The notes under the pieces: model-generated | Database searches by the model: none | Told to the model about the DNA's origin: nothing | What the model saw: only the letters and a program-made list of their open reading frames with translations | Source of the DNA: Cherax quadricarinatus | Taxonomy: Eukaryota; Arthropoda; Malacostraca; Decapoda; Parastacidae | NCBI RefSeq assembly: GCF_038502225.1 | Contig: NC_091308.1 | Span: 25,520,716 to 25,584,715, forward strand | DNA: 64,000 bases | Direction: 5' to 3' | Shown here: positions 13,836 through 24,149 of the stretch, piece after piece | Layout: each line of letters starts with the position of its first letter | Numbering within the stretch: position 1 is the stretch's first letter | Position numbers and translations under genes: made by a program

Positions 13836-14400
13836 TGTGAGGTCTCTTGGGAGACCTAATTTAACCAATTATATGGTCACACCTTGCCTTGGCAAACGTC
13901 TGTAGCCACGCCCACGTCTGAGGTCTTTTGTTCTTGACGGCGTCAGACCTAGGCGTCAGGTCGTACATGTGGTTGTGGAGGGTGCTTGGATCACCATAAA
14001 AGCCCAAGGAAGAGCATGATCAGGAGATTCGAGCGGAGCTGCTGCTGGGGTGCAGAGCTCCTGAGCAGAGACTTCGAGCGGACCTGCTGCTGGGGTGCAG
14101 GGCTCGGGAGAAGGCTGCTGAAGTCTCTGGAGGAGACTGTTGGAGGCACTGGGCAGAGTACTGGCTTGGCGCAGTACTCGTGCTGTGTAGGTCTTGGGAC
14201 CTGTGGCTTAGTTCCTGTAGTGAACTGTCCTCTGTGCTATATTGTAAGTTATATTCATTTTCGTCAAGTTGATTGTGTTCCCTGTCTCACTGCTTATATG
14301 TACCACCCCATTTATCTAAACCTCAATGATGTACTCCTGTTCCCAAATATATTATGGTACAAGGACTTAATAATAAACTGTGTTTGAGTAGAATAGTAAT
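13836..14400 (+). mobile_element. Candidate solo LTR
   Basis: The segment has promoter-like and terminator-like words in the right order: CCATAAAAGCCC at about 13993 (TATA-like) and AATAAACTGTG at about 14372 (polyadenylation signal-like). It also holds a direct duplication of TTCGAGCGG..CTGCTGCTGG at about 14027 and 14078. It begins next to a TGTGAGGTCTCTTGGGAGAC hairpin. No internal retroelement genes and no second LTR are present, and the exact ends and target duplication could not be fixed. A decayed mRNA retrocopy is an alternative. Confidence 0.25.
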
Positions 14401-14660
14401 ATTCACTGTCCCCATTATTTGCTATTCCTATTTCTTATATTTTATTATGTTTATATATGAGTGAAGAGTGGGCGAGGCATATGTTAGTGAGTAGTGTAGA
14501 GTTAATGAGAGTGTCGTGGTGGTCACCACTGACCTGTCATTACCTACCTACCTCTGCTAATCATCTCACTCCTACCACTTCGCCTGCATGTCCCCTGCCT
14601 ACTGACTCCCTCCGCTTACCCCCATATTCCCCTAATCATTACCCCCCTACATGACACTGT

Positions 14661-14661
14661 G

Positions 14662-14757
<96 letters not shown>
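14661..14757. repeat. (GT)n microsatellite
   Basis: About 48 GT units with one CGT near the start. Thr-His open frames on the minus strand are artefacts. Confidence 0.95.
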
Positions 14758-14760
<3 letters not shown>

Positions 14761-14810
14761 AAGTAAGTGGCTGATTTCCAATTTACAGTTCTCAGTATGA
14801 ACAACTGACT

Positions 14811-14865
14811 TTTCCCCAGGATGCGACTCACAACAGTTGGCTAACACCCAGGTATTCCGTTAACT
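14811..14865 (-). mobile_element. SINE central-block fragment
   Basis: CCAGGATGCGACTCACAACA and GGCTAACACCCAGGTA are the reverse complement of the conserved block of the SINE at 27321 (GTGTTAGTCGACTGGTGTGG). Confidence 0.6.
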
Positions 14866-14925
14866 ACAAGGTGACCACAGGCAGCTGGTGCAAGGTAACT
14901 CGTTTACATGTGCGTCTTCAGCTGC

Positions 14926-15650
14926 CATCCGTGTGACCTTGCGCTGCCTCAGCACCACCATCCGCGTGACCTTGCGCTGCCTCAGCACCACCATCCGCGT
15001 GACCTTGCGCTGCCTCAGCGCCAACATCCGTGTGACCTTGCGCTGCCTCAGCACCACCATCCGCGTGACCTTGCGCTGCCTCAGCACCACCATCCGCGTG
15101 ACCTTGCGCTGCCTCAGCGCCAACATCCGCGTGACCTTGCGCTGCCTCAGCACCACCATCCGCGTGACCTTGCGCTGCCTCAGCGCCAACATCCGTGTGA
15201 CCTTGCGCTGCCTCAGCACCACCATCCGCGTGACCTTGCGCTGCCTCAGCACCACCATCCGTGTGACCTTGCGCTGCCTCAGCACCACCATCCGTGTGAC
15301 CTTGCGCTGCCTCAGCACCACCATCCGTGTGACCTTGCGCTGCCTCAGCATCAACATCCGTGTGACCTTGCGCTGCCTCAGCACCACCATCCGTGTGACC
15401 TTGCGCTGCCTCAGCGCCAACATCCGTGTGACCTTGCGCTGCCTCAGCGCCAACATCCGTGTGACCTTGCGCTGCCTCAGCACCACCATCCGTGTGACCT
15501 TGCGCTGCCTCAGCGCCAACATCCGTGTGACCTTGCGCTGCCTCAGCGCCAACATCCGTGTGACCTTGCGCTGCCTCAGCGCCAACATCCGTGTGACCTT
15601 GCGCTGCCTCAGCGCCAACATCCGTGTGACCTTGCGCTGCCTCAGCGTAA
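14926..15650. repeat. 33-bp minisatellite, about 22 units
   Basis: Period 33 (CCTCAGCACCACCATCCGTG + TGACCTTGCGCTG). Two sites vary: CACCACC/GCCAACA and CGCG/CGTG. The unit is a multiple of three and stop-free in several frames, so three long frames run across it: LSTTIRVTLRC and HHHPRDLALPQ on +, MLALRQRKVTR on minus. No flanking coding exon, start context or splice signals tie any of them to a gene, so I call it non-coding satellite with low-level doubt. Confidence 0.93.
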
Positions 15651-15900
15651 CTTCATGGTCTGACCTTGTGACTCATTACGATCTTTTAATTTAATTAATG
15701 TTTCATCCCTAAGCATTATAAGAGCAGTACCTGTAGACTGCCTGTTAGTAGACGCTCGTCCTGACTCGTGCTGTCATCCCACAGAACACACTCAGCACAC
15801 AACAGGTGTCCAGCCTTGTGACGCTTTTTACACAAATAAATTTTACAGGCTAAGATCTATTATATTACAGGCTAAGAGCTGTTATTTTTCCTCTGCATAA

Positions 15901-16100
15901 GCTGAGGAAGGTATACCACCTTTCTCCAGGATGCCACCAACAACAGTCAACTAACACCCAGATATGTACCTACTTATTGCTAGGTGAACAGAAACAACAG
16001 ATGTAAAGAAATATGCCTAACGTTCTCAACCGTGTCGGGAATCGAACCACGGACACAGTATGTGAGCCACTGGAGCTGGATTATCACTGGTTTAGTGTCA
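15901..16100 (-). mobile_element. tRNA-derived SINE, inverted copy
   Basis: On the minus strand the B box GTGGTTCGATTCCCGACAC (about 16053-16035) is followed by TTCACCTAGCAATAAGTAGG and GGGTGTTAGTTGACTGTTGT, the conserved block of the 27321 SINE. The A box is degenerate. Confidence 0.7.
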
Positions 16101-16393
16101 TGTGTTATATCTTTCGGCACTTTACCCTAAGGCAAGATTATTTTTTTTCATTTGTGTGGAGGATCTTTTCAGCAGCCACATAACCTTGGAAGTGAGAAGT
16201 AATGTACCCGGCTGAGAACTTTTCAACAGCATCCTCCACCACCTGTTTACTGACCGCACACAGCTGCAGCCACAGAAGCAAGGCTAAAAACGTAATTTTA
16301 TATATATATATTTTTTTTTCATATAATTGTGCCAATATGTTCAGTACAATGACAGTTTGCCATGGGTTAGGATTCCTTCCCAGTGACAACTCT

Positions 16394-16690
16394 TAGGAAA
16401 TATAAACACATATGCGGTATAATGTGATCCTTTATTGATCGGTAGATCATCAGATGCAGCATTCCCCACCTGACCCAGCATTCTGAACCTGACTATAAAT
16501 ACTCGCGTACCTTCCACTCCAGGTCATCGCAAGATTGAGACCCGTGCCAGGGCTACGGTCTTGGCGAACATTATACATACATACACTCCAGGCAGATCTG
16601 TTTGTGACTTGAAAAAGCCCACTGTGTGGGCGAAACGTTGTCAATAAAGAATCACATTATACTGCATGTGTTTATATTTCCATTGTGTCG
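16394..16690. mobile_element. Penelope-type inverted terminal repeats
   Basis: The left end AAATATAAACACATATGCGG + TATAATGTGATCC is the inverted complement of the right end GGATCACATTATAC-like segment at 16650-16681. Near the right end, AGCCCACTGTGTGGGC is a stem-loop directly followed by GAAACGTTGTCAATAAAG (16617-16650). The interior matches the element at 54615-54830 (AGATCATCAGATGCAGCATT). The catalytic CTGANGA box is replaced by CTTGAAA, so a ribozyme here would be defective. Confidence 0.5.
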
Positions 16691-18562
16691 GTATTTACAC
16701 CATTTATTTCCACAACTCTTAAGAGTCACAAAATGAGCTGATCCTTCAACCAGACTTTCCGACCACAGATCATCTACACAATCCATTGACTTATTCTCAT
16801 GCGTGCCTACCTGAGGTATCTGTCAAGCTCACAGTTCGTGCCTATCCATTCTTCAGGTTCATCGCAAGCAAGACGACGGACATTCTTATAAAGTTTTTAG
16901 TTGCAACATTATAAGTTCAACCCTTACGTCCAGCAAATCTGTTGTTAAGTATGACATCAGTTCTCAAAGAGTGTGTCCCGGCCTGAGGTACAATTCAGGA
17001 AGGAAAACACTTTGCTTCAGTTGGTCTTTTAATGAAGCCGCTGGTTACCTAAGTTAAGCCTGAATTAAAATGCGATGAAACAAACCAGACAACCAAGTGT
17101 CATACAACTGGGCATCTCACTGTGTTCGTGTGACGAAGACGACCAATACACAGACCTAAGTTTATTTGTAAATAGTATAAGTTGAAACCTGGTAGTTATT
17201 TTATGTGCATCATACATTAATTTGTGGGTTGCTCAGCGGAGCCTCGCGGTTGTGTTGGTCGTCTTGATAACTTGCATGAATATCTTATTCAGGAAAAAAT
17301 AATAATACCGTGGGTAGAGCAGGTCACAACAGCTCTCGGTGTTTAAAGAGAAAAATTCTAAACTTCTAAAAGCTTTCTCGGTTAAGCGGCCCTTGTACAA
17401 AACATTACTAACATTGATCCCGTACATAACATTGCTAAAATTAGCCATTTACACAGTATTCCTAATATTAACAATGGACACAACATTCGCAACATAAATC
17501 GTAGTCTTGGTTTTGTTATTGTTGATGCCTGCCTTTTCCAGTACACTGTTAAATGCTTTAATCCTCAGTACACATGTGGCTTGATCTGACATCGACTTTA
17601 TCCACCTATTCTCCTGCCCCGCCTTCTGGTATTTTTCTTCACCTTATGTCTTCTAACTTTATTTCTCCTCACTTCTTCAATTGACCTGTCTTCTATTTTA
17701 CCCCCCTCCCCCGCATCCTTCTCTCTCTCCATCTAAAATTTTATCTATAAATTGTGTATTAGTTATGAAGTGAGGACACACAGGAGAACCGTCTGCTTTA
17801 ATATCCTTGCCTCGACCATCTATATAATAGTAAATGGTCTTCCATCAAGATAATAGACAACTCTCTACAGCTCGTTGTAACTTTATCCTGTCATGGCGCT
17901 AGACCGTAAACAGTACGTGCAGGGAAGATGTACTCAAATTCACCACGAAGTTAATGGGCAGAGACCAGACAAGTCTTCAACTAATAAAAGAGCACTTTTC
18001 TTGTAGTCAGAGACATGGGGCATGTGTCAGCTTTTGAATGATCATAATTATGCACGCAGGCGGGTTTACAGCATATTTAATGACCCATTGGCTTTAACTC
18101 GGCTTGTACGTAGGAAATCATGGCTTAATCTTCGAGAAAAATCCTGTGTTTACTGCTAGAACCATCCAGGAAGCTACAAATATAATAGTCTTTTGCTGCT
18201 CTTACTATTCTCGAATGTAACAAATACCATAGTATTACAGGTTATATACAATGAGTAGTATCTTACAATGTATATACATAGAGGCATGTATCACTTCGTG
18301 TATATACAGTGAATATTTAGTAATGTTTGTGTACACTGAGAAAGAGTCCTTAATATATCCCACGTTCAGTCGTTTTACCCTAACTAACCAGCCACAGTAA
18401 CTACATGTTATGTACATATTTTTTTTCATTTATCTGTGTCAAAGGTCAGCTGGTGTCTCACCTCCAGAGAAATATGTAGAGAGACTTTAGAGCTTCTCAT
18501 CCTCACCTGAGTTATCAAACTACTTTCAGTGTTAACCACTGCTATTCTCTTGTTAATATCCC
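16691..18562. other. No recognisable gene
   Basis: About 1.9 kb without domain-bearing frames or clear repeats. It could contain intron or upstream spacer of the cadherin/FN3 gene. Short exons could be missed by eye. Confidence 0.35.
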
Positions 18563-18735
18563 CTCAAGGGAGGTTCCTTGACGCTGATGAGGGGCTCTTG
18601 ATCTAGGGAATGGGATATGTGCTCCAGTTCCCTGAATTGAGTCTGAATACCTTCAATATCCCCCCCCCAATGCGCTGTATAATCCTACAGGTTTAGCGCT
18701 CCCCATGATTATAATAATTATAATAATATTTTTAA
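18563..18735 (-). mobile_element. Short dispersed repeat, ATT-tailed
   Basis: CCCTCAAGGGAGGTTCCTTG...CTCTTGATCTAGGGAATG...GCGCTGTATAATCC, TTTAGCGCTCCCCATGATTA, ATAATAATT. A second copy with the same order of words lies at 31290-31440. On the minus strand it starts in an ATT-rich tract, as in the copies at 58 and 10870. Confidence 0.65.
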
Positions 18736-19397
18736 TGTAATGATCTCTATTATCCGTGAGCAGCTGGTTAATGGGGTTTAAAGCCTATCGACTATACGAA
18801 GTTCGTGAGGGCTGCGTCATCACCTGCACTCCGCCGGTCAAGAATACTTTAATCCTTAAAATAGTGAATATACATTGAGAGATATACACATATTTGTGTT
18901 TTTTTTTCAATCTCCCTCTCTTGTATTTCAGTCTTTTCCTTTCTCCAGGGGCTGCATGACCCCTACGGGTTTAGCACTGGGAGTTACAGTTCGTGCTCTC
19001 TGCAGATTGACGGGGGGGGGGGAAGGTGAGGACGTTGTAGTTCTGACGGTCAATTAAATTTTGATGTCTTGCGCACTCCTGACAAGACAGCTATTGAGTG
19101 AATAATGGTGAATGTTTCCTTTTTTTTGAGGAAGGGGAGGGGAGGGGACGGGAGGGGAGGGGAGGGGAGGGGAGGTGGGGAAGCATCCTACCTTAATGAG
19201 AGACGGCCAGTGTATTAAAAAATCTACGGTAATTTTTGGTATCCCTTGAAGAAGTACCCTTTTAAGCTGGTGTCTGAATTTTTTATATTTCGCATTTTTT
19301 AGGTATCCCCGAACTGGTATATTTAGGTGGTAGCCAGAATCTTTATTATTCTTATTATTAATGTGTGTTTTCAAAAGAGTATGTGTGTCCCTGGCAG
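18736..19397. other. Upstream flank of cadherin exon; G-rich tract
   Basis: No coding frame. 18950-18990 holds another 'GACCCCTACGGGTTTAGCAC' fragment. 19133-19178 is a (GGGGA)n-like purine run that could form a G-quadruplex on the + strand. Exon 1 begins 220 bp further on. Confidence 0.5.
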
Positions 19398-19614
19398 GAG
19401 AGCTGCGGCTGGAGGTGCCGGCGAGGCCGCCACGGGTGTACGCTGGAGCGCCATCGGGAGTTGACGTGTCGGTGGTGAGAGCCGTTGACGACGACACTGC
19501 TGACAACCAGCAGTTCGTCAACAAGCATCGCTACTTCCTCTACGACTACCAGCACAACGGCCACTTCACATACTTCGCTATCGACGAACTGCACGGCAAC
19601 ATTACCACAGCCAG
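19398..19614 (+). CDS. Cadherin/FN3 protein, exon a (cadherin repeat 1, N part)
   Basis: An internal exon, bounded by acceptor CCCTGGCAG and donor CCAG|GTGAGT. The first two bases complete a codon from an unseen upstream exon; the exon ends with two bases (AG) of the next codon. It reads GELRLEVPARPPRVYAG, then VDVSVVRAVDDDTADN, then KHRYFLYDYQHNGHFTYF and GNITTA. The strand pattern and A-V-D-D-D motif fit the first half of an extracellular cadherin repeat, where the acidic cluster binds calcium. Codon use is GC-rich, unlike the surrounding AT-rich intron. The next exon joins in frame 14.3 kb downstream. The specific cadherin family member cannot be decided from this fragment. Confidence 0.82.
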
Positions 19615-19824
19615 GTGAGTACCACCTTACACCTGACCTGACACATAAATAGCTGTGAATCGACCCCTGCAACAATATATAGGTGGGTACGCATTCTCTC
19701 TCTCAGTCGCTGCGCGATCCGAGACAGGTATCCCCGTATTCCATAAGCCCAGTCTCCTCTACCTCACCGCATGCAACAATATTGGAGGTTGGTTGTAATA
19801 TTCCAGTGTAACAAAAATATAAAA

Positions 19825-19827
<3 letters not shown>

Positions 19828-19916
<89 letters not shown>

Positions 19917-19918
19917 AT
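19828..19918. repeat. (TA)n microsatellite at RTE 3' end
   Basis: About 45 TA units with one TTTA interruption, continuous with the A-tail of the minus-strand RTE copy. Confidence 0.95.
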
Positions 19919-22900
19919 TTTTTTTTTTTATTATCACACCGGCCGATTCCCACCAAGGCAGGGTGGCCCGAAAAAGAAAAACTTTCACCATCATTCACTC
20001 CATCACTGTCTTGCCAGAAGGGTGCTTTACACTACAGTTTTTAAACTGCAACATTAACACCCCTCCTTCAGAGTGCAGGCACTGTACTTCCCATCTCCAG
20101 GACTCAAGTCCGGCCTGCCGGTTTCCCTGAATCCCTTCATAAATGTTACTTTGCTCACACTCCAACAGCACGTCAAGTATTAAAAACCATTTGTCTCCAT
20201 TCACTCCTATCAAACACGCTCACGCATGCCTGCTGGAAGTCCAAGCCCCTCGCACACAAAACCTCCTTTACCCCCTCCCTCCAACCCTTCCTAGGCCGAC
20301 CCCTACCCCGCCTTCCTTCCACTACAGACTGATACACTCTTGAAGTCATTCTGTTTCGCTCCATTCTCTCTACATGTCCGAACCACCTCAACAACCCTTC
20401 CTCAGCCCTCTGGACAACAGTTTTGGTAATCCCGCACCTCCTCCTAACTTCCAAACTACGAATTCTCTGCATTATATTCACACCACACATTGCCCTCAGA
20501 CATGACATCTCCACTGCCTCCAGCCTTCTCCTCGCTGCAACATTCATCACCCACGCTTCACACCCATATAAGAGCGTTGGTAAAACTATACTCTCATACA
20601 TTCCCCTCTTTGCCTCCAAGGACAAAGTTCTTTGTCTCCACAGACTCCTAAGTGCACCACTCACTCTTTTTCCCTCATCAATTCTATGATTCACCTCATC
20701 TTTCATAGACCCATCCGCTGACACGTCCACTCCCAAATATCTGAATACGTTCACCTCCTCCATACTCTCTCCCTCCAATCTGATATTCAATCTTTCATCA
20801 CCTAATCTTTTTGTTATCCTCATAACCTTACTCTTTCCTGTATTCACCTTTAATTTTCTTCTTTTGCACACCCTACCAAATTCATCCACCAATCTCTGCA
20901 ACTTCTCTTCAGAATCTCCCAAGAGCACAGTGTCATCAGCAAAGAGCAGCTGTGACAACTCCCACTTTGTGTGTGATTCTTTATCTTTTAACTCCACGCC
21001 TCTTGCCAAGACCCTCGCATTTACTTCTCTTACAACCCCATCTATAAATATATTAAACAACCACGGTGACATCACACATCCTTGTCTAAGGCCTACTTTT
21101 ACTGGGAAAAAATTTCCCTCTTTCCTACATACTCTAACTTGAGCCTCACTATCCTCGTAAAAACTCTTCACTGCTTTCAGTAACCTACCTCCTACACCAT
21201 ACACTTGCAACATCTGCCACATTGCCCCCCTATCCACCCTGTCATACGCCTTTTCCAAATCCATAAATGCCACAAAGACCTCTTTAGCCTTATCTAAATA
21301 CTGTTCACTTATATGTTTCACTGTAAACACCTGGTCCACACACCCCCTACCTTTCCTAAAGCCTCCTTGTTCATCTGCTATCCTATTCTCCGTCTTACTC
21401 TTAATTCTTTCAATTATAACTCTACCATACACTTTACCAGGTACACTCAACAGACTTATCCCCCTATAATTTTTGCACTCTCTTTTATCCCCTTTGCCTT
21501 TATACAAAGGAACTATGCATGCTCTCTGCCAATCCCTAGGTACCTTACCCTCTTCCATACATTTATTAAATAATTGCACCAACCACTCCAAAACTATATC
21601 CCCACCTGCTTTTAACATTTCTATCTTTATCCCATCAATCCCGGCTGCCTTACCCCCTTTCATTTTACCTACTGCCTCACGAACTTCCCCCACACTCACA
21701 ACTGGCTCTTCCTCACTCCTACAAGATGTTATTCCTCCTTGCCCTATACACGAAATCACAGCTTCCCTATCTTCATCAACATTTAACAATTCCTCAAAAT
21801 ATTCCTTCCATCTTCCCAATACCTCTAACTCTCCATTTAATAACTCTCCTCTCCTATTTTTAACTGACAAATCCATTTGTTCTCTAGGCTTTCTTAACTT
21901 GTTAATCTCACTCCAAAACTTTTTCTTATTTTCAACAAAATTTGTTGATAACATCTCACCCACTCTCTCATTTGCTCTCTTTTTACATTGCTTCACCACT
22001 CTCTTAACTTCTCTCTTTTTCTCCATATACTCTTCCCTCCTTGCATCACTTCTACTTTGTAAAAACTTCTCATATGCTAACTTTTTCTCCCTTACTACTC
22101 TCTTTACATCATCATTCCACCAATCGCTCCTCTTCCCTCCTGCACCCACTTTCCTGTAACCACAAACTTCTGCTGAACACTCTAACACTACATTTTTAAA
22201 CCTACCCCATACCTCTTCGACCCCATTGCCTATGCTCTCATTAGCCCATCTATCCTCCAATAGCTGTTTATATCTTACCCTAACTGCCTCCTCTTTTAGT
22301 TTATAAACCTTCACCTCTCTCTTCCCTGATGCTTCTATTCTCCTTGTATCCCATCTACCTTTTACTCTCAGTGTAGCTACAACTAGAAAGTGATCTGATA
22401 TATCTGTGGCCCCTCTATAAACATGTACATCCTGAAGTCTACTCAACAGTCTTTTATCTACCAATACATAATCCAACAAACTACTGTCATTTCGCCCTAC
22501 ATCATATCGTGTATACTTATTTATCCTCTTTTTCTTAAAATATGTATTACCTATAACTAAACCCCTTTCTATACAAAGTTCAATCAAAGGGCTCCCATTA
22601 TCATTTACACCTGGCACCCCAAACTTACCTACCACACCCTCTCTAAAAGTTTCTCCTACTTTAGCATTCAAGTCCCCTACCACAATTACTCTCTCACTTG
22701 GTTCAAAGGCTCCTATACATTCACTTAACATCTCCCAAAATCTCTCTCTCTCCTCTGCATTCCTCTCTTCTCCAGGTGCATACACGCTTATTATGACCCA
22801 CTTCTCGCATCCAACCTTTACTTTAATCCACATAATTCTTGAATTTACACATTCATGTTCTCTTTTCTCCTTCCATAACTGATCATTTAACATTACTGCT

Positions 22901-23510
22901 ACCCCTTCCTTTGCTCTAACTCTCTCAGATACTCCAGATTTAATCCCATTTATTTCCCCCCACTGAAACTCTCCTACCCCCTTCAGCTTTGTTTCGCTTA
23001 GGGCCAGGACATCCAACTTCTTTTCATTCATAACATCAGCAATCATCTGTTTCTTGTCATCCGCACTACATCCACGCACATTTAAGCAACCCAGTTTTAT
23101 AAAGTTTTTCTTTTTCTCTTTTTTAGTAATTGTATACAGGAGAAGGGGTTACTAGCCCATTGCTCCCGGCATTTTAGTCGCCTCATACGACACGCATGGC
23201 TTACGGAGGAAAGATTCTTTTCCACTTCCCCATGGACAATAGAAGAAATAAAAAAGAACAAGAGCTATTTAGAAAAGGGAGAAAAACCTAGATGTATGTA
23301 TATATATATATGCATGTGCGTGTCTGTGAAGTGTGACCAAAGTGTAAGTAGGAGTAGCAAGATATCCCTGTTATCTTAGCGTGTTTATGAGACAGAAAAA
23401 GAAACCAGCAATCCTACCATCATGCAAAACAGTTACAGGTTTTTGTTTCACAGTCATCTGGCAGGACGGTAGTACTTCCCTGGGTGGTTGCTGTCTACCA
23501 ACCTACTACC
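19919..23510 (-). mobile_element. RTE-clade LINE, near full length
   Basis: The element runs on the minus strand from a 5' end at about 23510 (just inside CCAACCTACTACC on +) to a short A-run at 19919. The same 5' and 3' terminal words bound the second copy at 47282-51267, which fixes the ends. It is about 3.6 kb, has a 5' leader of about 360 bp, one long ORF and a 3' UTR of about 250 bp. TA repeats lie at the 3' end and a TATG/TA-rich tract at the 5' end. It sits in intron 1 of the cadherin/FN3 gene in antisense orientation. Confidence 0.88.
20173..23148 (-). CDS. RTE retrotransposon endonuclease-reverse transcriptase
   Basis: An open frame of 991 codons without a stop or frameshift. The N-terminal third is an APE-type endonuclease (LNVRGC, LSETKL, ISVYAPGEER, VVGDLNAK, DYVLVDKRL, ISDHFLVVATL), which nicks target DNA. 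The centre is a reverse transcriptase (KNYRGISLLSVPGKVYGRVI, FMDLEKAYDRVDRG, GLRQGCVMSPWLFNIFIDG, catalytic LLFADDTVLLGDSEEKL), followed by thumb and C-terminal regions (YGCEAWVM, RWFGHVERM). Length and order fit RTE/BovB-type elements. No ATG precedes the endonuclease motif: the frame opens after TAG TAA at 23154-23149, the first in-frame ATG is at 23046, inside the domain, and GTG/CTG codons lie upstream. Otherwise it looks young and possibly active. Confidence 0.9.
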   Translation of the reverse strand, partial: PLLLYTITKKEKKKNFIKLGCLNVRGCSADDKKQMIADVMNEKKLDVLALSETKLKGVGEFQWGEINGIKSGVSERVRAKEGVAVMLNDQLWKEKREHECVNSRIMWIKVKVGCEKWVIISVYAPGEERNAEERERFWEMLSECIGAFEPSERVIVVGDLNAKVGETFREGVVGKFGVPGVNDNGSPLIELCIERGLVIGNTYFKKKRINKYTRYDVGRNDSSLLDYVLVDKRLLSRLQDVHVYRGATDISDHFLVVATLRVKGRWDTRRIEASGKREVKVYKLKEEAVRVRYKQLLEDRWANESIGNGVEEVWGRFKNVVLECSAEVCGYRKVGAGGKRSDWWNDDVKRVVREKKLAYEKFLQSRSDARREEYMEKKREVKRVVKQCKKRANERVGEMLSTNFVENKKKFWSEINKLRKPREQMDLSVKNRRGELLNGELEVLGRWKEYFEELLNVDEDREAVISCIGQGGITSCRSEEEPVVSVGEVREAVGKMKGGKAAGIDGIKIEMLKAGGDIVLEWLVQLFNKCMEEGKVPRDWQRACIVPLYKGKGDKRECKNYRGISLLSVPGKVYGRVIIERIKSKTENRIADEQGGFRKGRGCVDQVFTVKHISEQYLDKAKEVFVAFMDLEKAYDRVDRGAMWQMLQVYGVGGRLLKAVKSFYEDSEAQVRVCRKEGNFFPVKVGLRQGCVMSPWLFNIFIDGVVREVNARVLARGVELKDKESHTKWELSQLLFADDTVLLGDSEEKLQRLVDEFGRVCKRRKLKVNTGKSKVMRITKRLGDERLNIRLEGESMEEVNVFRYLGVDVSADGSMKDEVNHRIDEGKRVSGALRSLWRQRTLSLEAKRGMYESIVLPTLLYGCEAWVMNVAARRRLEAVEMSCLRAMCGVNIMQRIRSLEVRRRCGITKTVVQRAEEGLLRWFGHVERMERNRMTSRVYQSVVEGRRGRGRPRKGWREGVKEVLCARGLDFQQACVSVFDRSEWRQMVFNT

Positions 23511-23564
23511 TACATGTATATATATGTATGTATATATATGTATGTACCTACATGTATATATATG

Positions 23565-23595
<31 letters not shown>

Positions 23596-24149
23596 GTGGA
23601 TGTTTGTGCATATGAATTTCGGTACATATGTGCACTTTCATATGTATACAGTACATGTGTATATATATTTGTGTGTGTATGTATGCATGCAGATGTGTAC
23701 TTGTGTATTTACGTAGGTATTTTTATATATTTTTGCACATGTATATGTGTGTATGTGTGCAAACCATACCACGGGACTCACGAAATCGTAATGACACGAT
23801 TGCGTATGTGTGCATTTGTATATATGTATGTGTACATGTAGACATATATAAATTTGTGCAAATGTATATGTGTGCATGCACAAATAGATGAATGTGCATA
23901 TTCTGCATGCATGTATTTTTTACACTTATGTATGTATGGGTGCATATGTATATGTGTGAAAATATATGCATGTATATTCTTGTGTATGTATGCATGGGTT
24001 TCTTTATGCATATGAGTATGTTTACATGTCTCTGTCCCAGACTTCCGCTTGGTCGATTTCATGGGACTAAGAAATTACCTGGGTGGGCTAAATTGGAATG
24101 ACCTGACTATAGGTCAGGTAGGTGGTATTGGTTGCCAATATGACATTTT
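23511..24149. repeat. TATG/TA-rich low-complexity tract
   Basis: Repeated TATGTATATATATG and GTGTATGTATGCATG words continue to about 24020. The long Tyr/Cys/His-rich frames on both strands are compositional artefacts. Confidence 0.8.

Noticed and set aside
16138..16389. Minus-strand 83-codon frame ending in GYVAAEKILHTNEKK before an A-run
   Set aside because: Looks slightly protein-like and ends at an A-tract, but I could not link it to a family or to splice sites.
20423..22159. Plus-strand frames opposite the RTE ORF (up to 228 codons)
   Set aside because: Antisense shadows of the minus-strand retrotransposon protein; no family features of their own.
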